Shown here piece by piece: positions 62,206 through 64,000 of a stretch of 64,000 bases of DNA. Both the position numbers and the translations under genes were made by a program. This DNA is from Scortum barcoo (taxonomy: Eukaryota; Chordata; Actinopteri; Centrarchiformes; Terapontidae), in contig CM041536.1 in NCBI GenBank assembly GCA_023238725.1, positions 18,944,298 through 19,008,297 of the forward strand, read 5' to 3'. The notes beneath the pieces are model-generated. The model had not been told where the DNA came from and made no database searches. It saw only the letters and a list, made by a program, of their open reading frames with translations. The stretch's first letter is position 1. Each line of letters starts with the position of its first letter.

Positions 62206-64000
62206 GGCACTGATGTAATTAAAGTGGCTGAGTTGAAAGGCTGCACCTTGCCCCCACCCCTCCTCGAGCCTCCACATATGGAAGGTTTATGAGTTTATGA
62301 ATACAGTACAGAAGGACTGTTAGAGGTGCCAATGTCACCGGGAGAGCCACACAGCAAGGTTACTACCGTGGAACACAAGCACATCTACGTGCAGCCCCTT
62401 TTAAATACGCAGCTTCACCCAGAAATGCTCCAAAATGTTCCAGATGTTGGGTGATGTTTACCCCCTCAGGATGAAATTCCTAGAGAATTTCATCCCTTTT
62501 ATCTTTGCCCCCACTGAGCCACTCACTATACATGACTTCCACACACTGTCAGTATTTTGAAAACTTACAGGACAATGAACATGTAGTAAATGTACTGGTA
62601 GACTAGACTCAGTCCTTGCAGCCATTTTCAAAAGGAGGGTCCACGACCGAAACCTTACAAATACGCTGTTTCTCCTCTTTTCCCACCTACCTTGAGGTCC
62701 AACAATGTAATAAAAAAAATTCCAATAAAAGCAAGGGTAGTAAATGCAGTTTTTTTGGCAGACTAAATTATTAAAATGTCGATATCACCACAATATTTTT
62801 TGTCCTGTGTAGTCTGTGTCTAGGTTAGATTGGTCAAGTTTGCACAGGAATGATACCACTTTGAGTAGAAAAATCTGTGTGTTTACCATTTATTCATTAG
62901 TTTTAGCTAACCACTTATTATTCCTTATTTCATTATGTGTCCATCACCTGTAACTGTTAAGTGCTACGAAGTGCAACTAGTTGGGAAAATTGATCTACTT
63001 CCCTCCTGACTGAAATCCGTGCTGCAGGTCTTTGGACGTCCAATTTATATTATGTCATACAAGACGTATGAAATTAAAAGAGCTAAAAGGAAGGCTTCCT
63101 TCCCTTCGGACTTCACCCCTTCCCTCTTTTTGAAATCAACAGCATCCGAGCAGCTTTGCTATTGCTCAACAGAACGAATGTGCTTGAGCCTTTCATGTCA
63201 AGTTTGACAAGACAGGAAAGCCTGTAGTGAACTTTGATGTTCAACTTTGATCGCGGCGGTTCCGTTAAATGAGTTTGGTACAAAGTAACACTGTCAGAGA
63301 TGCTAACAGGACCAGGCAATGTGAGTACATGTGGTGTGAGCCCACTAGTCACAAGAGATTTGGGTGATGGTTAAAGTTTGAAAGCTGGTAAAACACAATG
63401 CGTTAATTGACCTGGGGTCATCTGTCTTATACATAATATATACATCAGTGAGATGGTTCCTAAAGAAGGCACGATCCATTGAATTTACAATAAAAAGATT
63501 GCATCAGAGTTGTTTCACATCCTCTCAAAGTCCCATGCCCCTTTGATGTAACTTAAACACAACATCTGGCCCCCTGCTCAGCAATCCAGAGCTTTGATGT
63601 TTGGATCTGTTCTTCATAGAGATGTACAGTTATATTTACAGGTAGAAACTAATAATAACATCCTGAGCACAACTCTCAAAGGACATAAAGTGTGCATGTC
63701 TGAAAGGCACTGGTGTGTGATTAGGACTCTTGAATAAAAAATTACCACTGTTCGTGAGACACCCCCCCCCTGCCAAAACCCTCACCTTTCTTTGTGCCGT
63801 AACTACAGCTAACAGCTCAAAATGGGCTGAAACACAGAACGTGGAGCTCAGTCGCACACACAGCAGGGAGGGCGGGGGTCAGACACAAACAGGACCTCTC
63901 TCCTCTGACAGAAAGGGTACTTGCTTCAGTCTCTTTCTCTTTTTTCTCCCTGTCTTTTCATCTCCTGTGTGATTTGAAACAGCCTTTCAGGCCTCTATCG

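Larger units (their letters stand above)
38434..64000 (+). other. Intron 4 of LDLRAD3 (5' part, runs off the window)
   Basis: After the donor at 38434 no further LDLRAD3 exon was recognised in 25.5 kb. The expected next exon should carry a juxtamembrane segment and a hydrophobic transmembrane helix followed by basic residues. I looked for this pattern and for the conserved downstream residues without success, so the intron probably continues beyond 64000. The interval contains (GT)n repeats at 53435-53503, a purine-rich block at 48077-48690 followed by a pyrimidine-rich block to 49310, a similar skewed pair at 61605-62205, a hairpin-bearing dispersed repeat at about 56240-56650, and a second copy of the intron 1 dispersed repeat at about 61085-61277. 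Long minus-strand frames in 41600-43100 and 47887-48528 are not convincing genes. Confidence 0.7.

Noticed and set aside
1..64000. CRISPR arrays, operons, phage or plasmid modules
   Set aside because: No regularly spaced identical repeats with unique spacers and no dense gene packing; the sequence has vertebrate intron character throughout.

Overview
The window looks like a stretch of a teleost fish nuclear genome that lies almost entirely inside one large gene. Only three segments look convincingly coding. They are short exons on the + strand, each with canonical splice sites and each encoding one LDL-receptor class A (LA) module: 26010-26156, 36213-36341 and 38299-38433. They join in frame (phase 1 at every junction) into 137 codons. 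From its cysteine pattern and the residues around it, this is best explained as the ectodomain of LDLRAD3, a small type I membrane receptor of the LDL-receptor family. The teleost assignment rests on intron size, the abundance of CA/GT microsatellites, and several dispersed repeats that I recognise as typical of fish genomes. No bacterial, viral or operon-like organisation is visible.

Layout. 1-26009 is intron 1 sequence; the signal-peptide exon was not found and probably lies upstream. 26010-26156 is the LA1 exon. 26157-36212 is intron 2, with a decayed, internally deleted Tc1/mariner transposon on the minus strand at about 27880-28460. 36213-36341 is the LA2 exon. 36342-38298 is intron 3, which holds a perfect 152-bp tandem duplication (37030-37333). 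38299-38433 is the LA3 exon. 38434-64000 is intron 4, at least 25.5 kb, with a hairpin-bearing fish repeat at about 56240-56650, one copy of a repeat whose other copy is in intron 1, and long purine/pyrimidine-skewed blocks. The exon for the transmembrane segment and the cytoplasmic tail were not found and probably lie downstream.

The points most worth checking concern the gene itself. LA2 carries an extra, seventh cysteine produced by a doubled TGT codon. LA3 starts at a NAGNAG tandem acceptor. A CTTT/CT microsatellite supplies the pyrimidine tract of the LA1 exon. In LA3 two calcium-ligand positions are Asn instead of Asp. Elsewhere there are AT-rich segments dense in homeodomain-like TAAT cores that could be conserved enhancers, but this cannot be shown from one sequence. 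I did not find evidence for a wholly new biological system in this window.
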